Origin: WYZ-LMO2 sp038731605
Lineage (GTDB): Archaea; Halobacteriota; Archaeoglobi; Archaeoglobales; Archaeoglobaceae
Assembly (NCBI GenBank): GCA_038731605.1
Contig: JAVYQP010000001.1
Coordinates: forward strand, 554,948 to 618,947
DNA length: 64,000 nucleotides
Direction of reading: 5' to 3'
Numbering within the stretch: position 1 is the first letter of the stretch; each line of letters opens with the position of its first letter. Made by a program: the position numbers and the translations under genes. Below, one piece after another: positions 7,256 to 15,033 of the stretch. The notes below the pieces were generated by a model that saw only the letters and a program-made list of their open reading frames with translations, had not been told where the DNA came from and did no database searches.

Positions 7256-8572
7256 ATGGAAAGGATTGAAATGAGCAAGAAAGCAAAGATTAAAAGAATT
7301 GAAGTGCAGAACTTTAAGAGTTTTAATGATTTAAAAGTCGAGCTTGGCGATTTTAACGTAGTAATTGGGCCAAACGCATCTGGAAAATCGAACTTTGTCC
7401 AGATTTTCAAATTTTTGAAAGACATGGCGACCTCGGGTTTAGACAACGCCATATCGATGCAGGGGGGAGGAGAGTATCTGACGAACATGAAAATCCGGAG
7501 CTCAAAGGAGTTTTCCATAAAAATCGTAGCTTCTGGACTTTTATTAAGAGAATCTATTGGTGATAATATTATTACTGGTATTATCGGTATTGTTATCGAA
7601 GAGGCTATTGAGAATGTTAGTGAGAAAAGATCATCGTTTCGGATGATGACATTGCAGAATTTAACGTATGAACTTACCCTAAAGTTCAAAGGTAGACGCG
7701 GATTTGAGATCTTAGCGGAAAATCTAACCTGCGGAATTAATTTCAAAAGAGACAAAAAAATAGAGAAAGGAGAACTTATACTTAATCGTATCGGCAAAAA
7801 AGGAGAAGTAAGGTTCCATCTACCACCAGAAAGAGATATAGAAATCCCGAAAGATGATACACTTTATATACTCTCCTTTGGGTCCGGAAACAAATTAAGC
7901 CCAACTGTTTCTTTTTTCGACATGCCCACACCTATACTCACTCCTCTGAAGGAAATTTGTCAAAGTATCGCAATCTATGACTTTGACCCAAAACTGTCTA
8001 AGAAAGCTACCCCAATTACAGGAAAAATCGAGCTGGAAGAAGACGGAAGAAATCTGCCCCTCGTCCTTAAAAACATATTGGAAAGAAAAGAAGAAAAGAG
8101 AAAACTCTCCAACCTAATCCAATATCTCTTGCCATTTGTTGAGGATCTTAGTGTAGAAAAATTTGCGGACAAATCGATGCTCTTCAAGATGAGAGAAAGC
8201 TACTTTACAGATCAGTATTTACCCGCATCTTTGATCTCCGACGGAACAATAAATATAACTGCCATGATTGTCGCCCTTTTCTTCGAGAAGAAGAATTTGG
8301 CCATAATCGAGGAACCAGAACGAAACGTTCATCCACAACTAATCTCAAGGGTTGTTAACATGATGAAAGATGCTTCGAAGAAAAAACAAATAATAGTTAC
8401 AACCCATAACCCAGAGTTCGTTAAACACGCTGGATTGGAGAACCTTTTGCTCATTTCCCGAGATGACGATGGATTTTCCAGAATTACGAGACCAAAAGAA
8501 AAAGAGGAAGTAAAGACTTTCTTGGAGAACAAACTTGGCATTGAAGAACTCTACGTGCAAAACTTGCTGTGA
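7256..8572 (+). CDS. AAA/SMC-like ATPase of the OLD type (AAA_21/AAA_15), partner of a TOPRIM-like protein
   Basis: About 438 residues. IKRIEVQNFKSFNDLKVEL is followed by the Walker A GPNASGKSN near residue 38-46. A signature-like LISDGTINI (about 327) and a Walker B LAIIEEPERNVHP (about 347) come next, then a THNPEF switch His. This is the ABC/SMC-like ATPase of OLD, RloA and PARIS-type proteins, but without a fused TOPRIM domain. That domain is supplied by the next gene, which overlaps by four bases. ATG 7256 lies about 30 bases after a TATA-like AAAATTTTAAAA; ATG 7271 is an alternative start. Base composition is more AT-rich (many AAA, ATA, TTA codons) than the neighbours, suggesting acquisition. 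A defence role is inference. Confidence 0.82.
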   Translation: MERIEMSKKAKIKRIEVQNFKSFNDLKVELGDFNVVIGPNASGKSNFVQIFKFLKDMATSGLDNAISMQGGGEYLTNMKIRSSKEFSIKIVASGLLLRESIGDNIITGIIGIVIEEAIENVSEKRSSFRMMTLQNLTYELTLKFKGRRGFEILAENLTCGINFKRDKKIEKGELILNRIGKKGEVRFHLPPERDIEIPKDDTLYILSFGSGNKLSPTVSFFDMPTPILTPLKEICQSIAIYDFDPKLSKKATPITGKIELEEDGRNLPLVLKNILERKEEKRKLSNLIQYLLPFVEDLSVEKFADKSMLFKMRESYFTDQYLPASLISDGTINITAMIVALFFEKKNLAIIEEPERNVHPQLISRVVNMMKDASKKKQIIVTTHNPEFVKHAGLENLLLISRDDDGFSRITRPKEKEEVKTFLENKLGIEELYVQNLL

Positions 8573-9114
8573 CTATGAATAAGCTCTATATACTTGTCGA
8601 AGGAGATGACGACGAGAGATTTTTCGACAAAATTATAAAACCGTTACTAAGAGAAAAATATTACGTAAAGATAGTGAAGTATGCAGAGTGGAAAATGAAG
8701 AAAGAAAAAATTGAGAATTTTATCCGAAGCTGTCAATCGATGAAAGCCGATTACATCTATGTAACAGATCTCAACGCTTCACCGTGCGTAACCGTGAAAA
8801 AGGAAGAAATAATGAGGAAGCTTGAAGACATCGAGGAGAGCAAGATAATTGTGGTGAAAAGAGAGATAGAGAGCTGGTACCTTGCAGGCTTAAAAGATTC
8901 AGATCGTAGGAAATTAGGAATTAAGAGATCTCTCAGTTCCACGGAAAATGTGACCAAAGAGCAATTCAACACACTTCTTCGAGATCCCGCTGAGCGGATT
9001 AACGTTATGATAGAAATTCTAAAACGCTTTTCAATAGATACTGCTAAGCAGAAAAATTCCTCATTTAAGTATTTTATGGAAAAGAAAATAGAAAAAATGA
9101 TACATGATTGCTGA
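8569..9114 (+). CDS. TOPRIM-like (DUF4276/RloB-type) protein, partner of the OLD-type ATPase
   Basis: A 181-residue protein. The first strand reads KLYILVEGDDDERFFDKI near residues 4-21, matching the TOPRIM-type hxxhEGxxDxxhh motif. A second acidic site YIYVTDLN (about 61-68) and the late REIESWYLAGL (about 98-108) match the DUF4276/RloB group, where such proteins accompany an ATPase. Start ATGACTATG overlaps the ATPase stop; the second ATG (8575) is equally possible. AT-rich like its partner. Metal-dependent nuclease activity is plausible from the motifs but not shown by them. Confidence 0.72.
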   Translation: MTMNKLYILVEGDDDERFFDKIIKPLLREKYYVKIVKYAEWKMKKEKIENFIRSCQSMKADYIYVTDLNASPCVTVKKEEIMRKLEDIEESKIIVVKREIESWYLAGLKDSDRRKLGIKRSLSSTENVTKEQFNTLLRDPAERINVMIEILKRFSIDTAKQKNSSFKYFMEKKIEKMIHDC

Positions 9115-9132
9115 AAGCAGTGAAATTTGTTC

Positions 9133-9906
9133 CTAACGTGAGAATATCGAACGCAAAAACTCCCCTTCTTCTTTCAAAATCTCAACTTTTTCACAAAAGT
9201 CCATTTGTCCAATGCCTAAGTCGTCGAGCTCGAGTGTAAGCAATCCATCGTAACCAAAATCGGACAACTTTCTCAAGATCTCGGCGGTTTTCTCGTCTTT
9301 GCTCGCTCTTACGTGCTTTCCATTGTTTTCAGCGCTGATGTGAACGTTGCAGATTTTGTCCAGCAATTCTAAAAAGCTATCGTCTTGTTTCGAGTGCATT
9401 ATGTCGTATGTGACTGCGAGATCGTAGCTTTCAGCGAACTTTCGCAACTCATCAACGTTTTTGCAGAGATTGTTTACCCTCTTCTCCGAGTTCTCGAGAG
9501 ATAAAACCACGTTTTTCAGCTTTGCGAATCTCGAGGAAATGCGTAGGTATTTGTGGAGAGCGTTGTAATCTGCCCATACTGGCTCTCTGAGGGCGCTCCT
9601 CCTTCCAGCGTGTATCGTCACGAGTTTTGCGTCGATCTCTTTACAAAGCGATATCGTGTAAAGCGTCTCCTTTAGGCTTAAATCGCAGACTGCGTTGTTT
9701 ACCGAAACCGGATTCAAATCGAGCACCGGTGCATGAAGCGCAACTGTGAAGTCAGAAAAACATTCGAGCTTCTTCGGATCTCTGTCTATCCAGAAATACG
9801 GAGTCTCGACCCAGAACTCAACTCCATCGAGCTCTGCAAGTTCGATCGCCTTTGCGATCATATCGGTTGAGTATTCGTAGAGGAACATCGAGGAGAAGAG
9901 GATCAT
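9133..9906 (-). CDS. Sugar phosphate isomerase/epimerase-like TIM barrel protein
   Basis: A 257-residue protein of the xylose isomerase-like/AP endonuclease 2 superfamily. Strand motifs include VEFWVETPYFW, FTVALHAPVLDLNP (metal His), LVTIHAGR, VVLSLENSE (metal Glu), YDIMHS and a final LLTLELDD. The pattern of metal ligands His/Glu/Asp/Glu suits either a sugar isomerase or an endonuclease IV-like enzyme. The short length and lack of EndoIV-specific loops favour the general isomerase/epimerase annotation. It is the last gene of the tatD-endA-rio2-DUF460 operon, overlapping DUF460 by four bases. Confidence 0.8.
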   Translation of the reverse strand: MILFSSMFLYEYSTDMIAKAIELAELDGVEFWVETPYFWIDRDPKKLECFSDFTVALHAPVLDLNPVSVNNAVCDLSLKETLYTISLCKEIDAKLVTIHAGRRSALREPVWADYNALHKYLRISSRFAKLKNVVLSLENSEKRVNNLCKNVDELRKFAESYDLAVTYDIMHSKQDDSFLELLDKICNVHISAENNGKHVRASKDEKTAEILRKLSDFGYDGLLTLELDDLGIGQMDFCEKVEILKEEGEFLRSIFSR

Positions 9907-11729
9907 ATCCTCCGCCTCTTGTAGTCTTCGAATATCTTTTCTATCGTTTCGAGCTTTTTCTTTCTCATTTCCTCAAGTTTTCTGCGGTAGACTTCATCGA
10001 AGCTTGCGTCCACAAAGGCTATCTCGTTCCCGACGATCATCTTCACGTCTTCCCACTTTATCCTTGGAATCCCGTAGCTGTCGAACACCTCCTGCGCTAA
10101 GTGCGACATCTCTCCGCTGATCACAGCCTTTATCTTCTTTTTGCATAGGAGTTCTGCACAGCTCTTGCTCCCACCGCTCGCATCGGCGATGTAAACTATA
10201 TCTCCTTCGCAAATGTCCGCCTTTTCGATCTCCTCCTTCGTGAACTTCTTGATCACCTTCACCTCTTTCCAGCCGGAGAATTCGAGGAACTTCATTTTCT
10301 TTAGGATCTCAAGCTTCTCCTTCAGTTCCATGATCTCCTCGTCTTTTCTCTTGATTATCTCGTTCAGCTCCTTTATCTTCGCCTCGAGATTTCTCACGTA
10401 GATCTCTCTTCTTACCTTCTCCCTCTCCTCCTCTGAGATCGCCACGATCCGTGTTCTCAGCTTCTCGACTTCTGCTCTGAGCTCGGAAATCTGCTTTTTC
10501 AAGAGCTCGTTCTCTTCAATCAGCTCTTTGATTTTCTTGTCCTTTTTCTCGAGCAACTCGGGGTAGTTTGTCTCTGGCTCCTCCCTCTTTTCAGCTTTTT
10601 CCGTGCTCTGGACTTCGAATAAACTTCTGAGTGCAGTCCCTTTTAGGATTTCAGCCTTTGCTTTTTCAACATCGAAGCCCATCGGGACCCTCTTCTCGAT
10701 GTTCCTGAACTTGCTCTCGTAGCTTTTCAACGCATCTATTGCCGAGGCAAGTGCGTCTCTTTCGTGGTCGTTGAGAAAACTGAACCTCGAAGTCAGATCT
10801 CTCTTCTTCTCCAGGCTGAGGTCTTCCTTTGGCGAATACAGTATGGCGTTGAACGATGCTCTTATCTTGTTCACGAACTCGGGTGGATTTTTTTTATCGG
10901 TCGCTATTATCACGGGCTTGCCGTTCGAGTTTATGAACTCGATTACGTCCGCCAGACTCCAGTCCTTCTTGCTCTTCACGCTGATGAGATTTCCGCTCAA
11001 ATCGATGAGCGCAACCGCAGTCGTCGTCCCGGGGTCGATTCCAGCGATGAGGTATCTCTTCGTCTTCGAGATCGGTATCAGCTCTATTTTTCCCTTCTCA
11101 ACAGACTCAACTTTGACTTGAACATCCTTTGTTTTAAAAGAGGTTATCGGGACTTCGCTCTTTGGAGCGTCTACGATGATCTCCCCCCTTGATAGCCCTC
11201 CAAACCCTTCCTTTACGCTCTCGGTATACGCAAGTCCGTTCTCGTCGAGTATATTCTTTATCTCCCTAAAAACGCTCCTGACTGCGTCATGCACTTTTCT
11301 GCTATACCTCTTCTGCCTCCAACCACCCTTTCCGAGCTTCCGATTTCTCGAAACGATTATCCTTGTCTTGTCCGCAAACACTGAAACCTCGTATCCGACG
11401 TCGTAGCTCGCCAAAAGTGCGCAAGCTTTCGCCTCTTCGAATGGGTCACGAACGTTCAGCTTAAAACCAAACCTCTTGGCTATTACCTGCAACGGTGCAT
11501 CCACTGCAACAACAACGAGCTTCGAGTTTGTGTTCTTCAAAAACTGGATTATTTCCCGCTTGTCTTCGAAAAGCTCAGAAATGCTATCGACTGCAATGAT
11601 CTTAGGCTTTAGTTCCCTTATCAATCTGAAAAGCTTGGCTTTAGATACGACTTTTTTCGTTTCGCCCCGCTCATCTATGGCAACGACTGCAAACTTCCCG
11701 TTACCTATGACGTCAACTCCCAGTATCAC
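9903..11729 (-). CDS. DUF460 protein: RNase H/RuvC-like fold with coiled coil
   Basis: A 608-residue member of archaeal DUF460. An N-terminal RNase H-like half (GVDVIG at 4-9, IIAVDSIS near 44-51) is followed by a second, better conserved one. That one has AGIDPGTTTAVALID at 229-243, ATDKKNPP near 276-283 and NDHERDALASA at 320-330, a pattern of Asp residues like RuvC/YqgF resolvases. Residues about 395-500 are a long charged coiled coil, and the last 110 residues form a small alpha/beta domain. Nuclease activity is a prediction from the fold. It overlaps the Rio2 gene by 17 bases and the isomerase gene by four, within a gene set for RNA processing and nucleotide hygiene. Confidence 0.87.
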   Translation of the reverse strand: MILGVDVIGNGKFAVVAIDERGETKKVVSKAKLFRLIRELKPKIIAVDSISELFEDKREIIQFLKNTNSKLVVVAVDAPLQVIAKRFGFKLNVRDPFEEAKACALLASYDVGYEVSVFADKTRIIVSRNRKLGKGGWRQKRYSRKVHDAVRSVFREIKNILDENGLAYTESVKEGFGGLSRGEIIVDAPKSEVPITSFKTKDVQVKVESVEKGKIELIPISKTKRYLIAGIDPGTTTAVALIDLSGNLISVKSKKDWSLADVIEFINSNGKPVIIATDKKNPPEFVNKIRASFNAILYSPKEDLSLEKKRDLTSRFSFLNDHERDALASAIDALKSYESKFRNIEKRVPMGFDVEKAKAEILKGTALRSLFEVQSTEKAEKREEPETNYPELLEKKDKKIKELIEENELLKKQISELRAEVEKLRTRIVAISEEEREKVRREIYVRNLEAKIKELNEIIKRKDEEIMELKEKLEILKKMKFLEFSGWKEVKVIKKFTKEEIEKADICEGDIVYIADASGGSKSCAELLCKKKIKAVISGEMSHLAQEVFDSYGIPRIKWEDVKMIVGNEIAFVDASFDEVYRRKLEEMRKKKLETIEKIFEDYKRRRI

Positions 11730-12564
11730 TGATTATACTTTCGATCGTGGAATTGATATCCCTTTCTATGCGATAAGTTCTGCTGAAATAGCGAAGCACG
11801 TTTGCGACATCTCTTTCGAGAAGCTCTTTCCAGCCTTGTTCCCCAACTTCAACAGACTGGGGAAAGTCGATTATCCAGAAGCTCTCTCCAACTAAAATGT
11901 TGTGCTGGCTTAGATCGCCGTGCACGATGCCTCGGCGATAAAACTTCGCAACCTCTTCGATTATCGCATCCAAAAGCTCCTCTGGGTTCTCGACTCTCAC
12001 CTTAAACAGCTCCCTTGCATCGATCAATTCCATGAGCACAGCGTTCCCTTCCCAGGCGTAAGCCTTTGGCACCGCAAGTCCTTGTAGCTTTCTCAGCGTC
12101 GTGAATTCGCGTTTGGCGGACCTAATTGAAAGAACCGAGAAATTCAGATTCCCGTAGTTTCTCTTGTCCACGACCTTTTTAAAACTCGAGTAACCGAGTT
12201 TATGAAACTTTATCACTGCTTCTCCGTGCTTTGATATGCAGTTGTAGATCAAGCTCTCCTTGCCCTCACCCATCTTCTTACCCAAAGCCTCAACCTCGTT
12301 TTTTTCAACGAGTCTGCGAAGGGAGTAAAGGCTAAGCCCCCTAAACGTGAACGTGGAACCCTCGTATTCGGTATACTTGTTTATTACGAGATTCTTTTCT
12401 CCAAGATCACGGAGGATCTTCTTCGTCTTTTCTTCGCTTAGCTTTGCGAGATCTGCGATCAAGTTCACGGGAACGAACTTGTAGTTCCAGAGGTTCTCGA
12501 AGATTGCGGACATTATTTTCCAGGAGTTTTTTCCAAGTGCGGTGTAGATCGTGGAGAGATCCAT
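11713..12564 (-). CDS. rio2: Serine/threonine protein kinase Rio2
   Basis: A 283-residue atypical kinase/ATPase for late 40S/30S subunit maturation. The N-terminal winged helix (residues about 1-90, a Rio2 hallmark) precedes the kinase lobe. GEGKES at 99-104 replaces the usual glycine loop, Lys119 in AVIKFHKLG binds ATP, and the catalytic loop VHGDLSQHNILV has Asp217 and Asn222. The metal-binding WIIDFPQSV has Asp233. Length and domains match the A. fulgidus Rio2 whose structure is known. It lies between the XTPase and DUF460 genes in one operon. Confidence 0.96.
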   Translation of the reverse strand: MDLSTIYTALGKNSWKIMSAIFENLWNYKFVPVNLIADLAKLSEEKTKKILRDLGEKNLVINKYTEYEGSTFTFRGLSLYSLRRLVEKNEVEALGKKMGEGKESLIYNCISKHGEAVIKFHKLGYSSFKKVVDKRNYGNLNFSVLSIRSAKREFTTLRKLQGLAVPKAYAWEGNAVLMELIDARELFKVRVENPEELLDAIIEEVAKFYRRGIVHGDLSQHNILVGESFWIIDFPQSVEVGEQGWKELLERDVANVLRYFSRTYRIERDINSTIESIISDTGS

Positions 12565-12574
12565 GCTCGTAGTC

Positions 12575-13111
12575 TCACCGATTTGATTTGAGCTTTTTGG
12601 AGTATAGCTCCTCGTTTATCCAAGGGATCAGAGCCATTGTAACCGCAATCCTCGAGAGCTCAATCCTCGAAATCACACCTTTGCTCAGGAAGTGAATGGC
12701 TCCGAACTTTTTCCCGATTCCCTCTATCCCGGAGATCTTCTCCATCGTCTTCCCGACCTCGATCCCACGGAGCGCAGATTCAACGACCTCAACGGGATAC
12801 TCAAAACCCGGACCGAAGCCAATTGTGAAGCGTTCGCCGTTGTAAATCACCGCTACCTGAAAATCCATGTAACCACTCATCGTCTTCGAAACTCTGAAAA
12901 GCCCAGCTTCGATGCCAACCGAGAAGTCGAAATCCTCGCTGTAGCTAAGCTTAGCCCTTTTTATCGCACCTTCTATGGTCTCCTCATCGAAGGGCTGATC
13001 CTTTGTTCTCACATCCACGCTTTGAACCTCTACTTCGCCGAAAAACTGTTCGAACGCAAGCCTCGCACCCTCGATCTTTGTTGGATTTTTTGAGCCAACG
13101 ACGATCCTCAT
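12575..13111 (-). CDS. Inosine/xanthosine triphosphatase (YjjX/DUF84 family)
   Basis: A 178-residue house-cleaning phosphatase that removes non-canonical purine triphosphates (ITP, XTP). Signature segments are VGSKNPTKIEGARLAF at residues 5-20, DQPFDEETIEGAIKRA near 43-58, SVGIEAGL near 64-71, and GFGPGFEYP. The C-terminal SRIELSRIAVTMALIPW closes the fold. It overlaps endA by four bases and is followed at 10 bases by rio2. Confidence 0.92.
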   Translation of the reverse strand: MRIVVGSKNPTKIEGARLAFEQFFGEVEVQSVDVRTKDQPFDEETIEGAIKRAKLSYSEDFDFSVGIEAGLFRVSKTMSGYMDFQVAVIYNGERFTIGFGPGFEYPVEVVESALRGIEVGKTMEKISGIEGIGKKFGAIHFLSKGVISRIELSRIAVTMALIPWINEELYSKKLKSNR

Positions 13112-14019
13112 ACTTTCACCCTATCGAACAGGAGATACCTCCCCTTTAGAGCGACTAAGAGCTTCTTTCTAACTGCATTCGCAACCCTAACAGCTCTTGC
13201 AAGCTCTTGCAAACGTAACGCTTTTTTCGCAATCAAAACAAGAAATTCTGAGTGCGGTAGATCCTCGACACTTTCGACTTTTCTGTAAATCCTGAAGTCG
13301 CAACCAAATTTAAAACCAGTTTTCACAACGAAGCCCCTACGCTTCAAATCCTTGTAGACCTCGTATTTCTCGTTAAAATCCTCAATTTTTTCAGCAACTC
13401 TTTGCACTTCATTCAAATCGATTTCAAGAGCTCCGATTTCGCAAAGATAGAGGCTTTCGAAGATCGAAAGGATCACCGACGTTCCTATGAGGTTCCCGTA
13501 GAAGTATTTTTTGAAGAGATCTGCGTTCTCAACGATTACACGATCGCTCAGTATTTTTCCCTTGAGCTTTGGCAAGCTCTCAACTTGCTCTCCCCTTACT
13601 TCGGCTTCAGAAAGCTCGTAGTAAGTTACTTCACTCTCTTCGTCAACGATCGCAACGATGAAGCTCTTCTCTTTCTCGAGTTTCTCAAGAAGGCTTTCAA
13701 AGTCCACTTCCTTCTTCTCTGAAATCGGATAGAACTTCCTCTTCGCAACCACGAACTCGTCCTGCGGTTTTGCTCTATATCCCTTTGCACGCAAATCGCT
13801 GTAAACGAAGTAAACCTCTGGAAAATTCGGAACCCTCGCCTGAACCCAATTCACGAGTTTTTCAAATTCTGCAAACTTCGCTTTTCCGTTGAGCTGGAGA
13901 TAAAGCGCCTCTATTGGGTGTAGATAGATTTTCTCCCCTCTCTTCACTCCAAAGCCTTGCCTCTCTATTTCCTTGCAAGTGTTTATAACTGCGCAGTCTT
14001 CGCTAAGGTTTCCGATCAT
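13108..14019 (-). CDS. endA: tRNA-splicing endonuclease
   Basis: A 303-residue enzyme cutting introns from pre-tRNA and pre-rRNA at bulge-helix-bulge sites. The length shows the duplicated (homodimeric, alpha2) Archaeoglobus-type form: residues 1-150 are a degenerate repeat and 160-303 the catalytic repeat. The catalytic triad is visible as Tyr245 in GCDFRIY, His256 in LPHSEFLV and a Lys in VRKK near 285. It overlaps the tatD-like gene and the XTPase gene by four bases each, so it belongs to the same leftward operon. Confidence 0.96.
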   Translation of the reverse strand: MIGNLSEDCAVINTCKEIERQGFGVKRGEKIYLHPIEALYLQLNGKAKFAEFEKLVNWVQARVPNFPEVYFVYSDLRAKGYRAKPQDEFVVAKRKFYPISEKKEVDFESLLEKLEKEKSFIVAIVDEESEVTYYELSEAEVRGEQVESLPKLKGKILSDRVIVENADLFKKYFYGNLIGTSVILSIFESLYLCEIGALEIDLNEVQRVAEKIEDFNEKYEVYKDLKRRGFVVKTGFKFGCDFRIYRKVESVEDLPHSEFLVLIAKKALRLQELARAVRVANAVRKKLLVALKGRYLLFDRVKV

Positions 14020-14837
14020 AGCTCGATCCCGTAGACCTTTTCGACGTTCTCGACACAGATCTTGTAGACAAAATCCTCGCTAAAGCCACGGTTGAGGAGC
14101 TCTTTAATCTTTACTGGCACGGTTTTCGGTCCGAGAACAGCACCGGGACGCTTTGGGTCGTCTATGTAATCGGTCTCAACAAAGAACCTGTCTCCTTGCG
14201 TTGCAGCTGTGTAGACGTTGTCGTTCCCTGCGATAACCGATGGAAATATCCCAATGTTTTCGAACTCCTTTATCTTCGGCGGTGAGAAGTGCTTCACAAC
14301 CTTCTCTCTTTTCAACCCAACTTTGTCCGCCATTTCCGCAATTTCCTTCATTCCTTCAATGCTGAAGCTCTCAGTGTGAATTTGAACCGCACAGCCAACT
14401 TCTTTTGCGATCTCGAACGCATGCATCATGACTTCGTTGCTCAACCGCCACACGTAACTGTCCACTTTATAGTGAGGTCTTCCGCTTTTTATGGCAATGG
14501 CTTCACCTCTCGCAACAAATTCTCCAGCGATTTCGAGCGCCTCTTTCATTATCTCTACCGCTTTTTCAAATCCGAGCCTCGAGCCTAAGATTGTGATCTC
14601 CGCAGGATGGACGCCAAGGACTGCGTAAGCTTTTACGATCTTGTTCGCCTTTCTGACGAGCGAAAGATGCTCGTTGAATACCTTTACAAAATCCTTCCCG
14701 CTGTTCGGATTCACGTCGTAGTGATGGCTGAGCAGAGAAACAAGTAGAACATGCGTCCCCCCTACAGCTTTAAACTTTTCGAGCGCTTTCAGCTTTAAAT
14801 GCTTGTATAGGTGCATGTGGTTGTCGGTTATGATCAC
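14016..14837 (-). CDS. TatD-like metal-dependent hydrolase
   Basis: A 273-residue amidohydrolase-fold protein related to TatD DNases and archaeal predicted metal-dependent hydrolases. The first metal site is DNHMHLYKH (residues 5-13). Others are LGVHPAE (about 84-90), AIKSGRPHY, VQIHTESF (about 151-158), VVKHFSPP and VETDYIDDP (about 224-232). The substrate, DNA end or small amide/lactone, is open. It is the first gene of the endA-rio2-DUF460 operon. Confidence 0.88.
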   Translation of the reverse strand: MIITDNHMHLYKHLKLKALEKFKAVGGTHVLLVSLLSHHYDVNPNSGKDFVKVFNEHLSLVRKANKIVKAYAVLGVHPAEITILGSRLGFEKAVEIMKEALEIAGEFVARGEAIAIKSGRPHYKVDSYVWRLSNEVMMHAFEIAKEVGCAVQIHTESFSIEGMKEIAEMADKVGLKREKVVKHFSPPKIKEFENIGIFPSVIAGNDNVYTAATQGDRFFVETDYIDDPKRPGAVLGPKTVPVKIKELLNRGFSEDFVYKICVENVEKVYGIEL

Positions 14838-14918
14838 AAAATCAATCGGTTTCGAGATTTTTAATTTTCTCGCTCTTGCCGAATCGTTAACAATTTTCGC
14901 ATTGATCGAAATTTTAAT

Positions 14919-14966
14919 AATACTTGGTATTACAAAATTCTGAAATTTTCATAACTATTCTGTTAT
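14919..14966 (+). promoter_or_regulatory. Two small dyads upstream of cdhA1
   Basis: AATAC-TTG-GTATT (14919-14931) and ATAAC-TATTCT-GTTAT (14951-14966) are perfect five-base inverted repeats lying just before the TATA box of cdhA1. Their position suits operator sites. In such AT-rich DNA they could arise by chance, and the second cdhA promoter lacks them. Confidence 0.25.
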
Positions 14967-14994
14967 AAAAAATGCTGATATTAACTTTAAAAAA

Positions 14995-15003
14995 GTTTAT
15001 ATG
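14995..15003 (+). promoter_or_regulatory. TATA box of cdhA1-cdhB1
   Basis: GTTTATAT at 14995-15002, preceded by an A-rich stretch, lies about 35 bases before the chosen ATG at 15034. This leaves room for a short leader carrying GGTGGT. Confidence 0.5.
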
Positions 15004-15033
15004 TGTAAAAGAAGGGCAACAAATGGTGGTCGA

